Source: Thioclava arctica
GTDB taxonomy: Bacteria > Pseudomonadota > Alphaproteobacteria > Rhodobacterales > Rhodobacteraceae
Length of the DNA stretch: 64,000 bases
Assembly (NCBI RefSeq): GCF_040892615.1
Contig: NZ_JBFRYC010000003.1
Coordinates: 186,001-250,000 of the forward strand
Direction: 5' to 3'
Shown here: in pieces, positions 42,140 to 51,464 of the stretch
How the letters are laid out: every line of letters begins with the position of its first letter
Numbering within the stretch: position 1 is the first letter of the stretch
The notes under the pieces: model-generated
The model's database searches: none
Seen by the model: the letters and a program-made list of their open reading frames with translations, nothing else
What the model was told of the DNA's origin: nothing
Position numbers and translations under genes: made by a program

Positions 42140-43281
42140 AACGCGCCGCCCTCCTTGTTTGCTTTTTGCTTTTCGGGGCGGCTGCGCAGGCGGAACCTGC
42201 GGCCGATATTGCCATGTCTGCCGCCAGTGATTTGCGCAAGGCGATTACCGCGCTTAATGATGCGCAAACCAAATCAGATCGCGTGGCCGCGCTGACGAAA
42301 ACGATCTCGGCCTATGAGATGGGCTTGGGCGCGCTGCGCGATGGGTTGCGTCGCGCCGCGATCCGCGATGGCGAGATCAAGCAAGGCTTCGATGCCAAGC
42401 GCGAGGAATTGGGGGGGCTGCTCGCCGTGATGTCCACGATGCAGCAAACCGACGGCCCGCTTTTGTTGCTGCACCCGTCTGGCCCTGAAGGGTCGGCGCG
42501 TTCAGGCATGGTGCTGTCATCGGTCGCCCCCGCCTTGCAACAAGAGGCTGAGGGGCTGCGCAAACAGCTTGATGAGATCGCGACGTTGCGCAAGCTGCAG
42601 GAAAATGCGCGCGGCGTTCTTGAGCAGGGCATGACCTCGGTCACGCAAGCGCGCACCGCCCTCTCCGAGGCAATTTCCGAGCGCGAAAAACTGCCCCAGC
42701 GCTATCTTGAGGAACCTGAAGAACTGCGCAAACTGGTCGAAAGCGCGGATACGCTGGAAGGGTTCGCCACCGGTCTGAGCGGCATGGAAAATGATATCGG
42801 CCCACCGATGGATGACTTCGCTGGGGCCAAAGGGTCGCTGCGACTGCCAGTGATCGGGTCGGTGCTGCGTCATTTCGATGAAACCGATGCGGCGGGCATC
42901 AAACGTCCCGGACTTGTGATCGCCACAGCACCCGCAGCGCTGGTGACCACGCCTTGGCCTGCGACAATTCGCTATCGTGGACCGCTGCTCGACTACGGAA
43001 ATGTGATGGTGTTGGAGCCAGCAGACGGATATCTTCTGGTTCTAGCAGGGCTCGGAACAGTCTATGGTGAGACTGGAGACGTGCTTCAAAAAGGAGCGCC
43101 GATCGGTTTGATGGGCGGAATAACGCCGGGAGCACGGGAATTCGGCAAAGAATTCGTGCAAGAGGCGCAAGACGGCGGTAGCGCAGGACAAAGCGAAACG
43201 CTTTATTTGGAGCTGAGAAAGGGCGATGCGCCCGTGGACCCGGCCCCGTGGTTCACCCAGACGAGAGGCGACAAAGGTTGA
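42136..43281 (+). CDS. envC: EnvC-like murein hydrolase activator
   Basis: A 381-residue periplasmic protein. A signal peptide (KRAALLVCFLLFGAAAQA) is followed by coiled-coil helices (about 25-220) and a C-terminal LytM/M23 domain. The M23 metal ligands are absent (YLLVLAGLG where active enzymes have a HLS motif; LYLELRKG where they have LHFEIR), so it likely activates a cell-division amidase rather than cutting peptidoglycan, as E. coli EnvC does. The GTG start at 42136 overlaps the gpmI stop (GTGA). ctpA follows, a common order in Alphaproteobacteria. Confidence 0.88.
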   Translation: MKRAALLVCFLLFGAAAQAEPAADIAMSAASDLRKAITALNDAQTKSDRVAALTKTISAYEMGLGALRDGLRRAAIRDGEIKQGFDAKREELGGLLAVMSTMQQTDGPLLLLHPSGPEGSARSGMVLSSVAPALQQEAEGLRKQLDEIATLRKLQENARGVLEQGMTSVTQARTALSEAISEREKLPQRYLEEPEELRKLVESADTLEGFATGLSGMENDIGPPMDDFAGAKGSLRLPVIGSVLRHFDETDAAGIKRPGLVIATAPAALVTTPWPATIRYRGPLLDYGNVMVLEPADGYLLVLAGLGTVYGETGDVLQKGAPIGLMGGITPGAREFGKEFVQEAQDGGSAGQSETLYLELRKGDAPVDPAPWFTQTRGDKG

Positions 43282-43283
43282 GT

Positions 43284-44690
43284 ATGAAAAAGTTCATGAT
43301 GGCCGCGCTTGGCGGGACGTTGGCAGGTGCCGTTCTTTCGACACAGGTGGCCGCGCCGCTGATGGCACAAGAAGCGAAAAAGCCAGATACAGTTTATCAA
43401 CAACTAGATCTGTTTGGTGACATCTTCGAAAAAATCCGTGAGGATTACGTCGAACCGATTGATTCCAAAAAGCTGATCGAAGCGGCCATCAACGGAATGC
43501 TCAGTTCGCTTGATCCGCATTCCAGCTATTTGCCGCCCAATGATTACGCCGATATGCGTGTGCAAACGCGTGGCTCGTTTGGCGGTCTCGGGATCGAGGT
43601 GACGCAAGAAGACGGTTTCGTCAAAGTCGTCTCACCGATGGATGGCACACCCGCCGCCGAAGCCGGGATCAAATCGGGAGATTTCATCACGGCTGTCGAT
43701 GGTGAATCGCTGATGGGAATGCCGCTGGATGAGGCCGTCGACAAGATGCGCGGCCCGGTCGGCTCTGAGATCAAGATCACCATCGTGCGCGACGGCGAGA
43801 AAGAGCCCTTTGACGTCACGCTCACCCGCGACACGATCAAGCTGACCGCTGTGAAGGGCCGTCACGATGGCGATACGGTAATCTTGCGGATCACTACGTT
43901 CAACGAACAAACCTTCCCGAACCTGCAAGAGTCGATCAAGAAACAGGTCGCTGAGATTGGCGGAATGAACAAGGTTGATGGCTTTATCGTTGATTTGCGC
44001 AACAACCCCGGTGGCTTGCTGAACCAAGCAATCAAAGTATCGGATGCCTTCCTCGACAAAGGGGAAATCGTCTCGACACGCGGGCGCAACCCGCAAGATA
44101 GCGAGCGCTTCAATGCGACGCCCGGCGATCTTGCAGATGGCAAGCCCATCGTCGTGCTGATCAATGGCGGCTCGGCGTCAGCATCGGAAATCGTGACCGG
44201 TGCGCTGCAAGACCATCATCGCGCCATCGTTGTGGGCACGAAAAGCTTTGGGAAAGGCTCTGTCCAAACGGTGATGCAGATCCAAGGCGAAGGGGCGATG
44301 CGCCTAACGACGGCGCGCTATTATACGCCTTCGGGTCGCTCGATCCAAAGCCTTGGGATTTCACCCGATGTTGTGGTGCCTCAGCCCGCTCCGCCCCCTG
44401 CGGATGAGACCGCCAAGAAAGACACTCCCGAACGCAAGATGCCTTCGGAAGCCGATCTGAAAGGCGCGATCACCAATGACTCGATGACCGCAGACGAAAA
44501 GAAACAAGCCCTTGATGAGCGCACAAAGGCCGCGGAAGCCGCCAAGCGTCGGCTTGATGATTTCCAGATGTCTTATGCGGTTGACCTGATCCAGGGGCTT
44601 TCGGCGCTGTCCACAGACATCAAGGCAGAGCAGCCAACGCAAAAGGCTGAAGCCGCGCCTGCGAAACCTGACGCCACCAAAAAGAACTGA
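43284..44690 (+). CDS. ctpA: C-terminal processing serine peptidase (S41, CtpA)
   Basis: A 468-residue periplasmic protease that cuts peptides or peptidoglycan-hydrolase targets near their C-termini. It has a signal peptide (KFMMAALGGTLAGAV...), an N-terminal helical cap, a PDZ domain (about 95-175), and the S41 core with catalytic Ser in GGSASASEI (295-303) and Lys324 (SFGKGS). The last 90 residues are Lys/Glu/Ala-rich and variable. ATG 43284 follows an AAAGGTTGAG signal just after the envC stop. A terminator follows. Confidence 0.95.
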   Translation: MKKFMMAALGGTLAGAVLSTQVAAPLMAQEAKKPDTVYQQLDLFGDIFEKIREDYVEPIDSKKLIEAAINGMLSSLDPHSSYLPPNDYADMRVQTRGSFGGLGIEVTQEDGFVKVVSPMDGTPAAEAGIKSGDFITAVDGESLMGMPLDEAVDKMRGPVGSEIKITIVRDGEKEPFDVTLTRDTIKLTAVKGRHDGDTVILRITTFNEQTFPNLQESIKKQVAEIGGMNKVDGFIVDLRNNPGGLLNQAIKVSDAFLDKGEIVSTRGRNPQDSERFNATPGDLADGKPIVVLINGGSASASEIVTGALQDHHRAIVVGTKSFGKGSVQTVMQIQGEGAMRLTTARYYTPSGRSIQSLGISPDVVVPQPAPPPADETAKKDTPERKMPSEADLKGAITNDSMTADEKKQALDERTKAAEAAKRRLDDFQMSYAVDLIQGLSALSTDIKAEQPTQKAEAAPAKPDATKKN

Positions 44691-44695
44691 AGGAG

Positions 44696-44717
44696 GGGGC
44701 CTACGGGCCCCTTTTTT
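44696..44717 (+). terminator. Rho-independent terminator of gpmI-envC-ctpA
   Basis: Stem GGGGCC (44696-44701)/GGCCCC (44706-44711) with loop TACG and six T residues, ending 3 nt before the rppH ATG. Confidence 0.85.
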
Positions 44718-44719
44718 GC

Positions 44720-45205
44720 ATGACCCCAGAGCAAATTTCCAAACTTCCCTATCGGCGCAATGTTGGCGTTGTGTTGCTCAATGCGCAGGGCCGGGTCTTT
44801 GCCGGTCAGCGCATCGATAATCCCGGGCCCGCCTGGCAGATGCCGCAAGGTGGGATCGACAAGGGCGAAAAGCCTCGTGAGGCCGCGCTGCGCGAACTAG
44901 AGGAAGAGACCGGTGTAACGCCTGATCTGGTCGATCTGGTCGCGAAATCTGCCGAATGGATCAGCTACGAACTGCCCCATGATCTGGTGCCCAAAATTTG
45001 GAACGGGCGTTGGCGCGGGCAGGAACAGAAATGGTTTCTCTATCGCTTCAAAGGCCGTGATGATCAGGTGAAAATCGACACGCAGCATCCCGAATTTTCG
45101 GTCTGGCAATGGATGGAATTTGACGAGTTGATCGACAAGATCGTGCCCTTCAAGCGCCACGTCTATGAGGCCGTGCGCGCCGAATTCAGGGACTATCTTG
45201 GCTAA
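44720..45205 (+). CDS. rppH: RNA pyrophosphohydrolase
   Basis: Removes pyrophosphate from the 5' end of mRNA to start decay. A 161-residue Nudix protein: RNVGVVLLNAQGRVFAGQR, WQMPQGGIDKGE and the Nudix box at residues 44-66 (GGID...EEETGV, with REAALRELEEE). The ATG lies 3 nt after the T tract of the ctpA terminator and has no Shine-Dalgarno, so it depends either on read-through or on a promoter inside ctpA. The length and N-terminus match the family. Confidence 0.93.
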   Translation: MTPEQISKLPYRRNVGVVLLNAQGRVFAGQRIDNPGPAWQMPQGGIDKGEKPREAALRELEEETGVTPDLVDLVAKSAEWISYELPHDLVPKIWNGRWRGQEQKWFLYRFKGRDDQVKIDTQHPEFSVWQWMEFDELIDKIVPFKRHVYEAVRAEFRDYLG

Positions 45206-45208
45206 ATT

Positions 45209-46045
45209 CTAGAAATCGAGCCCCAAATCGAGCGTCTGCGCGGAATGCGTCAGCGCACCTGCCGAAATGTAATCGACACCGGTCGCCGCGACCTCTGCGA
45301 TCCGCTCCAGCTTCATGTTCCCCGAGGCTTCCAGCGTCACACGACCTGCATTCAACGCCACGGCCGCGCGCAGTTCATCGCTGGTCATATTATCAAGCAA
45401 GATCACATCCGCACCGCCCACGCGCAGCGCCTCTTCCATCTGGCGCAGCGTGTCCACCTCCAGCTCAATCCGCATCATGTGACTGCGCGCCGCCTTCGCC
45501 GCCTCAAGCACCTGGCGCACGCCTCCGGCGGCAGCGATGTGGTTGTCTTTGATCAGGATTGCATCCGACAAGCCGTAGCGGTGGTTGAAGCCGCCACCAT
45601 GCACGACAGCCGCCTTTTCCAATACCCGAAGCCCCGGCGTCGTTTTGCGCGTGCAAGTGACGCGCGCCTTAGTGCCCTTGGTTTGCGCGACGAAACCGGC
45701 TGTTTTCGTGGCGATCCCACTCAGCCGGCCCGCGAAGTTCAGCGCCACCCGCTCGCCCATCAGGATCGAGGACGCGAGCCCTTCGATCGTCATCAGCGTC
45801 TCACCCGGTTTGCACGCGGCACCATCCGCCACGAGCACCTGCACCCGCAGCGCCGGATCGACCAGACGAAAGGCCAGCGCGGCGACCTGCATGCCTGACA
45901 CCACACCTTCTTCGCGCGCATTCAGACGCGCGGCATAGGTCTTGCCCGTCGGGATCACCGCCTTGGTGGTCGCGTCGCCCATCGGGGACAGATCCTCGAT
46001 CAAGGCGGCACGTACAATCGGTTCGATCAGCAACTCGGGCAGCAT
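45209..46045 (-). CDS. nadC: Nicotinate-nucleotide pyrophosphorylase (carboxylating)
   Basis: Converts quinolinate and PRPP to nicotinate mononucleotide. 278 residues from ATG 46045, with GGAGG upstream in the end of nadB. Motifs: LIEPIVRAALIEDLSPMGD, CTRKTTPGLRVLEKAAV, GGGFNHRYGLSDAILIKDNH and EASGNMKLERIAEVAATGVD. Last gene of nadA-nadB-nadC, ending 4 bp from the convergent rppH stop. Confidence 0.97.
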   Translation of the reverse strand: MLPELLIEPIVRAALIEDLSPMGDATTKAVIPTGKTYAARLNAREEGVVSGMQVAALAFRLVDPALRVQVLVADGAACKPGETLMTIEGLASSILMGERVALNFAGRLSGIATKTAGFVAQTKGTKARVTCTRKTTPGLRVLEKAAVVHGGGFNHRYGLSDAILIKDNHIAAAGGVRQVLEAAKAARSHMMRIELEVDTLRQMEEALRVGGADVILLDNMTSDELRAAVALNAGRVTLEASGNMKLERIAEVAATGVDYISAGALTHSAQTLDLGLDF

Positions 46046-46046
46046 G

Positions 46047-47597
46047 TCAGTCCTCCAAGGCACGGGCGCGAATTTTCAGCGCCTCTTGCAGCGTGATTTT
46101 GGTTCTATGAGCCATATCAGGGTCTGGTTCTGGGAAATCGGACCGGTAGTGACCACCCCGACTTTCCTCACGCGCGAGCGCTGCGGCAGCAATCAAGGTC
46201 GCGGTTGCCGTCATGTTGCGCATCGTTTCGGTGCAGGCATGCGCCTCAACATCGGCAATCACACGCAGCGCCGATTTAAGCCCGGTCGCATCGCGCACAA
46301 CACCAACCCCGTCAGTCATCGCGTGACGCAGGCGCATCAATTGTGCCTCGTTCACCGCAATATCGCCATCGGGGAAATCCGGGGCGATCTCATCCGCGAC
46401 AGCGATATCGCCCAAGGCGGCCTCGATCCCCAGCGCGCAGATGCGAGCATAAACCAGCGCCTCCAACAACCCATTCGATGCCAAGCGGTTAGCACCATGA
46501 AGCCCGGTTGAAGATGCCTCACCACAGACCCAAAGTCGCGCTAGCGAGCTTTGACCCAACGCATCGGTATCAATCCCGCCCATGTGGTAATGCGCTGCGG
46601 GCGCAACAGGGATGGGCTGTGAAACAGGGTCTATTCCCGCGCGTTTGCACGATTCCGCGACGGCCGGAAACCGGGTCAGAACTTCTGCGCCCAACGCCGC
46701 GCGCGTATCAAGCGCAGGTTCGCGACCCGCCTGACGTTCCAGATACACAGCGCGGGCCACGATGTCGCGCGGGGCCAATTCGGCATCGGGGTGCACCGCG
46801 AGCATGAACCGCTCGCCCGCAGCGTTGATCAGGGTCGCACCTTCGCCGCGCAAGGCTTCGGTCGCCAGCGGTGCCGGATCCTCACCGCTTGCAATTGCTG
46901 TCGGGTGAAACTGTACGAATTCGGGGTCAGCGATGCGCGCACCCGCGCGGGCCGCCATACCAATCACCTGACCGCGAATGCGCGGGGGGTTCGTCGTCAC
47001 AGCAAACAACCCGCCAGAGCCGCCGCCCGCCAGCAACACAGCAGGGCTGCGGATCAACGTGGCACCCGAGGGCGCATACGCGCGCTCGATCCACACGCCG
47101 GTGACCGTGCCATTCTTGACCTCAAGCCCTTGGGCCAGAACCCCCTCAAGCACCTGAATTGACGGAGATTTTCGCACCGCCCCGATCAGCGTTTGCATGA
47201 TCTCCCGACCGGCTTGATCGCCTTTGACGCGCACCACGCGGGCCTGAGAATGCGCTGCCTCGCGCGACATCACATAGCCACCCTCCGCATCGCGATCAAA
47301 GGGCGTGCCAAGATTGGTCAGTTCCAGAATATGCTGGCGCGCCTCATCCGTGACCAGTTGCGCGATCTCGGGCGAGACCGTGCCTGCACCTGCCGTAACC
47401 GTATCGCGCGCATGCGCCTCGGCCGTGTCGCCCGCAGCCATTGCCGCCGCCACACCGCCCTGTGCCCAAGCCGAAGACGCCCCTTCGCCCAGCGTTTCCG
47501 GTGAGATCACCAAAACCGGGCGCGGGGCCAGTTTCAAGGCGGCATAGAGCGCTCCAAGACCTGCGCCGACAATTATTGTGCGTTTTGTTTCAATCAC
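46047..47597 (-). CDS. nadB: L-aspartate oxidase
   Basis: Flavoprotein that oxidises aspartate to iminoaspartate, the first step of NAD synthesis. It has 516 residues with FAD motif TIIVGAGLGALYAALKLA, GASSAWAQGGVAAA, the catalytic region LTRDIVARAV-like (PRDIVARAVYLER) and HYHMGGIDTDALG, plus LASNGLLEALVYA at the C-terminal side. The ATG overlaps the nadA stop by 4 nt. Confidence 0.96.
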   Translation of the reverse strand: MIETKRTIIVGAGLGALYAALKLAPRPVLVISPETLGEGASSAWAQGGVAAAMAAGDTAEAHARDTVTAGAGTVSPEIAQLVTDEARQHILELTNLGTPFDRDAEGGYVMSREAAHSQARVVRVKGDQAGREIMQTLIGAVRKSPSIQVLEGVLAQGLEVKNGTVTGVWIERAYAPSGATLIRSPAVLLAGGGSGGLFAVTTNPPRIRGQVIGMAARAGARIADPEFVQFHPTAIASGEDPAPLATEALRGEGATLINAAGERFMLAVHPDAELAPRDIVARAVYLERQAGREPALDTRAALGAEVLTRFPAVAESCKRAGIDPVSQPIPVAPAAHYHMGGIDTDALGQSSLARLWVCGEASSTGLHGANRLASNGLLEALVYARICALGIEAALGDIAVADEIAPDFPDGDIAVNEAQLMRLRHAMTDGVGVVRDATGLKSALRVIADVEAHACTETMRNMTATATLIAAAALAREESRGGHYRSDFPEPDPDMAHRTKITLQEALKIRARALED

Positions 47598-48646
47598 TTG
47601 GTAAGCGCCCGCGAGAGATCAATCATCCGCTCAACGGCGATCTTGGCCTTGGCGGAAATTTCAGGATCAACCTCTACTGCGTGCGTGCCGGTGTGCAGCG
47701 ACCACAGGATTTTCTCGAGCGTGATTTTCTTCATATAGGGGCACATGTTGCACGGACCGGTGAAATCGACCTCGGGCAAGGCATCAGCAATATTCGAGGC
47801 CATCGAGCATTCCGTGACCAGCATCGCGCTGCTCGGCTTTTCGCGCGTGACATAGTCGATGATCCCCGAGGTCGAGCCCGAGAAATCCGACGCCGCGACC
47901 ACATCGGGAGGGCATTCGGGATGGGCGATGATGCGGGTATCGGGGTGGAGCGCGCGGAAGGCGTTGATGTCGTCCTTGGTATATTGTTCATGCACGATGC
48001 AAGAGCCTTCCCACCAGACGACTTTCTTCTGCGGCACCTCATTGGCGACGTTCTGCGCAAGATATTGATCTGGCGTCATAATCACTACATCGCTATCCAT
48101 CGCAGCGACGATCTGGGCGGCATTAGACGAAGTGCAGCAAATATCGGATGCGGCTTTCACTTCGGCGGTAGTATTGACGTAGCTCACCACCGGCGCGCCG
48201 GGATATTTCGCGCGCATCTCGGCGATCCCCTCGGCGGTGATCGATTCCGCCAGCGAGCAGCCCGCTTTGACATCGGGGATCAGCACGGTCTTGGCGGGGT
48301 TCAGGATTTTCGAGGTCTCGGCCATGAAATGCACGCCGCATTGCACGATCGTATCGGCCTCAACCTTGGTTGCCTCGATCGCAAGTTGCAGGCTGTCACC
48401 CACAACATCTGCTACGCCGTGGTAAATTTCCGGCGTCATATAGTTATGCGCCAGAATAACGGCATTCTTTTCGCGCTTCAGCTTGTTGATCGCGCGGATA
48501 TAGGGCGCGTAGCGAGCGAAGTCAGGAAGCGGAACGACCCGATCCATCTTGGCGTGAATGTCGCGCATCTCTTGCGCGAGTTCGAGAGACGGCGCGAGAT
48601 CGTAGATCTCGGCCAAGGTGGCGCGCATCGTGGTCAGGTCAAGCAT
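47594..48646 (-). CDS. nadA: Quinolinate synthase
   Basis: 4Fe-4S enzyme that condenses iminoaspartate with dihydroxyacetone phosphate to quinolinate. It has 350 residues, with the three cluster cysteines in VQCGVHFMAE, ICCTSSNAAQI-like and CNMCPYMKKITL regions, and AHNYMTPEIYHGVADVVGDS. First gene of nadABC. The 100-bp upstream region shows TTGCGTC and TACATCC as a possible promoter; no clear NadQ or NrtR operator was recognised. Confidence 0.96.
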   Translation of the reverse strand: MLDLTTMRATLAEIYDLAPSLELAQEMRDIHAKMDRVVPLPDFARYAPYIRAINKLKREKNAVILAHNYMTPEIYHGVADVVGDSLQLAIEATKVEADTIVQCGVHFMAETSKILNPAKTVLIPDVKAGCSLAESITAEGIAEMRAKYPGAPVVSYVNTTAEVKAASDICCTSSNAAQIVAAMDSDVVIMTPDQYLAQNVANEVPQKKVVWWEGSCIVHEQYTKDDINAFRALHPDTRIIAHPECPPDVVAASDFSGSTSGIIDYVTREKPSSAMLVTECSMASNIADALPEVDFTGPCNMCPYMKKITLEKILWSLHTGTHAVEVDPEISAKAKIAVERMIDLSRALTK

Positions 48647-48750
48647 GGGTTATCCTCCCTCAAGCCCGGAACAGGTCTTGGATGTAAGGGTAGTTGACGC
48701 AAGGTGAAATGGGAAACTTCGCGAAATCTGCGCAAAACCTACAGGTTTGC

Positions 48751-49446
48751 CTAGTCATACCGCTTCCAGATCGCGGCTTCGCCGATTTTGGCGACAAAGG
48801 CGACATGGGCCTCATTTTCCTGCGCAGTTAGTCGAGGTGGCAGGGGGGTGGGGCGCGGCGAGGGACGCCAGGTATCAGATTGAGCGCCTTTGCCCTTGGT
48901 ATCATTGACAAGTTGCAGGCCAAAGCCGGGCTGGCGGCCGCCGATCAGCTCTAGATAAACCTCGGCTAGGATTTCGCTGTCGAGAAGCGCGCCATGCAGC
49001 GTGCGCGACGAATTGTCGATGCTGAAGCGCCGACACAGCGCATCAAGCGAGGCAGGAGAGCCCGGAAATTTGCGCCGCGCAATCGCAAGCGTATCCAGCG
49101 CGCGTTCGTTCGCGATCAGCTGCATCTTGGCCCAACTTAGCTCGGCATTGAGGAATTTCATGTCGAATTTGGCGTTGTGAATAACCAATCTTGAATCCGG
49201 GCCGATGAATTCAAGAAAATCCAATCCGATCTCGGCGAATTTCGGTTTGTCAGCGAGGAAGTCGTCACCCAGCCCGTGCACTTCGAACGCCGATGACGGC
49301 ATTTTGCGTTCGGGGTTGATGTATTGGTGATAGGTGCGTCCGGTCGGCATGTGATTGAACAGCTCAATCGCGCCGATCTCGACGATGCGGTCACCTTCGC
49401 CGGGCTCAAAGCCGGTGGTCTCGGTATCCAGCACGATCTCACGCAT
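48751..49446 (-). CDS. dnaQ: DNA polymerase III epsilon subunit (3'-5' proofreading)
   Basis: A 231-residue proofreading exonuclease. ExoI motif REIVLDTETTGFEPGEGD (Asp7, Glu9), ExoII HNAKFDMKFLN and ExoIII region NSSRTLHGALLDSEILAEVY are present; the C-terminus has the clamp/alpha-binding tail. ATG 49446 overlaps the coaE stop by 8 nt. With coaE, aroE and maf it forms the usual leftward operon beside the alphaproteobacterial oriC. Confidence 0.95.
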   Translation of the reverse strand: MREIVLDTETTGFEPGEGDRIVEIGAIELFNHMPTGRTYHQYINPERKMPSSAFEVHGLGDDFLADKPKFAEIGLDFLEFIGPDSRLVIHNAKFDMKFLNAELSWAKMQLIANERALDTLAIARRKFPGSPASLDALCRRFSIDNSSRTLHGALLDSEILAEVYLELIGGRQPGFGLQLVNDTKGKGAQSDTWRPSPRPTPLPPRLTAQENEAHVAFVAKIGEAAIWKRYD

Positions 49447-50038
49447 TGCGAGCCTCCTTGATCTGCGCAATCAGGTGTCGCACATCTTCACGGGTCTGCT
49501 CAAGCGTTCGGGTTTCGATCACATAGGTTGCGCGGGCGCGTTTTTGCGCATCGGGCATCTGACGCGCGAGGATCAGTTCAAGCTGCGCCTGCGTCATGCC
49601 GGGTCGGTCCAGCACGCGGGCACGCTGAATTTCAGGTGAGGCCGACACGACAAGCGTCGCATCGCAGCCCTGATCCGCGCCAGTTTCAAACAAGAGCGGG
49701 ATATCAAGCAAGATCAGATCGGCGTCGCCATGCGCTGCGATGAACGCCTTGCGCGATTGGGTGGTGAGCGGGTGAACGATCGATTCAAGGCGGGCTAGAG
49801 CCTGTTTATCTTGCGATAGGCGCGCCTTCAACGCGTCGCGGCTTACTGCGCCATCTTGGACCGCCTCGGGAAAGGCGGCTGCAATTGGCGCCACAGCGGC
49901 CCCGCCTTTGGCATAAAGATCATGCACGCAGGCATCGGCATCCCATACCGGCACGCCCGCGTCAGAAAACATCGCTGCCGTCGTAGATTTTCCCATGCCG
50001 ATAGAGCCGGTCAAGCCTAGCAGAAACGGGCGTTTCAT
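49439..50038 (-). CDS. coaE: Dephospho-CoA kinase
   Basis: Final step of coenzyme A synthesis. 199 residues with P-loop GLTGSIGMGKSTTA (8-21), VWDADACVHDLYAKGG and LDIPLLFETG motifs. ATG 50038 overlaps the aroE stop by 4 nt; the longer frame from 50095 runs inside aroE and is not used. Confidence 0.96.
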   Translation of the reverse strand: MKRPFLLGLTGSIGMGKSTTAAMFSDAGVPVWDADACVHDLYAKGGAAVAPIAAAFPEAVQDGAVSRDALKARLSQDKQALARLESIVHPLTTQSRKAFIAAHGDADLILLDIPLLFETGADQGCDATLVVSASPEIQRARVLDRPGMTQAQLELILARQMPDAQKRARATYVIETRTLEQTREDVRHLIAQIKEARNA

Positions 50039-50874
50039 GCGTTCAGCACCGCATCGCGCAAGGAATCGGTGACCTCGGGGCGCTGGCCGAACCACCGCTC
50101 AAAGCCGGGGACCGCCTGATGGAGCAACATGCCCAAGCCATCGACGGCGACGCATCCGGCCTCTTCGGCGGCGATCAGGAATTTCGTGCGCAGCGGCGAA
50201 TAGACAAGATCGCAGCACGTCGTTCCGGGGCTTAGCGCGTCGAGTGGCACACGAAACTCTTGTTTTCCGGTCATGCCCAAAGAGGTGGTGTTCACAACCG
50301 TCGTTGCGCCTTCGATCATATTGCCTGCCTGCACCCAGTCATAAACAACAATGCGTGCGCCGAACTCTGCGCGCAGCGCGTCGGCGCGTGCGCGGGTGCG
50401 GTTGGAGATGCGAATTTCAGGCGCCCCGGTTTCCAATAGCGAGGCAACAATCGCCCGCGCAGCCCCGCCCGCACCCAAGACGGCTGCCGAACCCGCGTTA
50501 GCGGCCCAGCCCGGCGCGTATTGCTTGAGATTGGCAATAAATCCGTAACCATCTGTATTATCTGCGTGAATCTTGCCATCAGAGCGAAAGATCAAAGTGT
50601 TGGCCGCCCCGATCAGCGCCGCGCGGTCTGAAATCACGTCGGCGATTTCCAATGCGCGAATCTTATGCGGGATCGTTACGTTCACACCAACGAACCCGGC
50701 CTTGGGCAAGGTACGCAGGACCGTTTCAAGATCACCTGCTGCGACATCGAGCGGCACATAATGCCCCGCAACGCCGTATTGCTGAAACCAATGGCGAAAC
50801 AGCGCCGGCGAGCGCGAATGCGCGATGGGCGAGCCGATAACGCCGGCAATCGGTATTCGGGGGTGATCGCTCAT
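50035..50874 (-). CDS. aroE: Shikimate dehydrogenase
   Basis: NADPH-dependent reduction of 3-dehydroshikimate. It has 279 residues with GSPIAHSRSPALF (14-26), NVTIPHK, the NADP motif VLGAGGAARAIVASL and DLVYSPLRTKFL. ATG 50874 overlaps the maf stop by 4 nt. Confidence 0.96.
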   Translation of the reverse strand: MSDHPRIPIAGVIGSPIAHSRSPALFRHWFQQYGVAGHYVPLDVAAGDLETVLRTLPKAGFVGVNVTIPHKIRALEIADVISDRAALIGAANTLIFRSDGKIHADNTDGYGFIANLKQYAPGWAANAGSAAVLGAGGAARAIVASLLETGAPEIRISNRTRARADALRAEFGARIVVYDWVQAGNMIEGATTVVNTTSLGMTGKQEFRVPLDALSPGTTCCDLVYSPLRTKFLIAAEEAGCVAVDGLGMLLHQAVPGFERWFGQRPEVTDSLRDAVLNA

Positions 50875-51464
50875 GTGCTCAGCTCTCCTCGTGCGCTTAG
50901 CCAGTTGAGAAACTCAATCAGGGGCAGGCCCAGAACCGCAAAATAGTCGCCTTCGACACGAGAGAAAAGCCGCACGCCTTCTTCTTCAAGTTTATAGCAG
51001 CCAACGGCGTGACGAATGCTGTCCCAGTTGCGTTCAACATAGGCGTCAATGAAGCCATCGGAAAGCGGGCGCATAGTAAGGCGCACCTCTGCGACATGGC
51101 GCCAAAGCGGTTCGCCATCGCGGATCGCGACAAGCGCAGATAGCAATTTATGGGTCTGACCACTAAGCGCGCGCAATTGGGCACGGGCGTCATCAGGAGT
51201 TTCGGGCTTTGTAAAGATTTCACCCTTCAACTCAAGCACTTGATCCGCCCCCAGTACAAGTTGGCCCGGTGCTTTAGCCGAAATTTTGGCGGCTTTCATT
51301 TCTGCCAACAGATCGGCAACGTCACGTGGACTCGCCGCTTCAGCCTCAAGACCTTGGCGGATCGCATCTTCGTCGATGCGGGCGGGCAGGACCTGAACGA
51401 TCAGCCCGGCATTGCGTAAAAGCTGCGCGCGGATCTCGGATGCAGAGGCAAGCAGGATGTTCAT
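50871..51464 (-). CDS. maf: Maf/YceF family nucleotide pyrophosphatase
   Basis: A 197-residue Maf protein that hydrolyses modified or non-canonical nucleoside triphosphates. Motifs: ILLASASEIRAQLL, QVLELKGEIFTKP, LRALSGQTHKLLSALVAI, YVERNWDSIRHAVGCYKLEEEG. ATG 51464 is correct for the family; the open frame continues 58 codons further into the origin region without a signal. First gene of the leftward operon from oriC; a perfect DnaA box lies 6 bp upstream of its ATG. Confidence 0.93.
   Translation of the reverse strand: MNILLASASEIRAQLLRNAGLIVQVLPARIDEDAIRQGLEAEAASPRDVADLLAEMKAAKISAKAPGQLVLGADQVLELKGEIFTKPETPDDARAQLRALSGQTHKLLSALVAIRDGEPLWRHVAEVRLTMRPLSDGFIDAYVERNWDSIRHAVGCYKLEEEGVRLFSRVEGDYFAVLGLPLIEFLNWLSARGELST

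Noticed and set aside
47441..48697. A 418-codon plus-strand frame across nadA
   Set aside because: Antisense shadow of nadA with no family signal.
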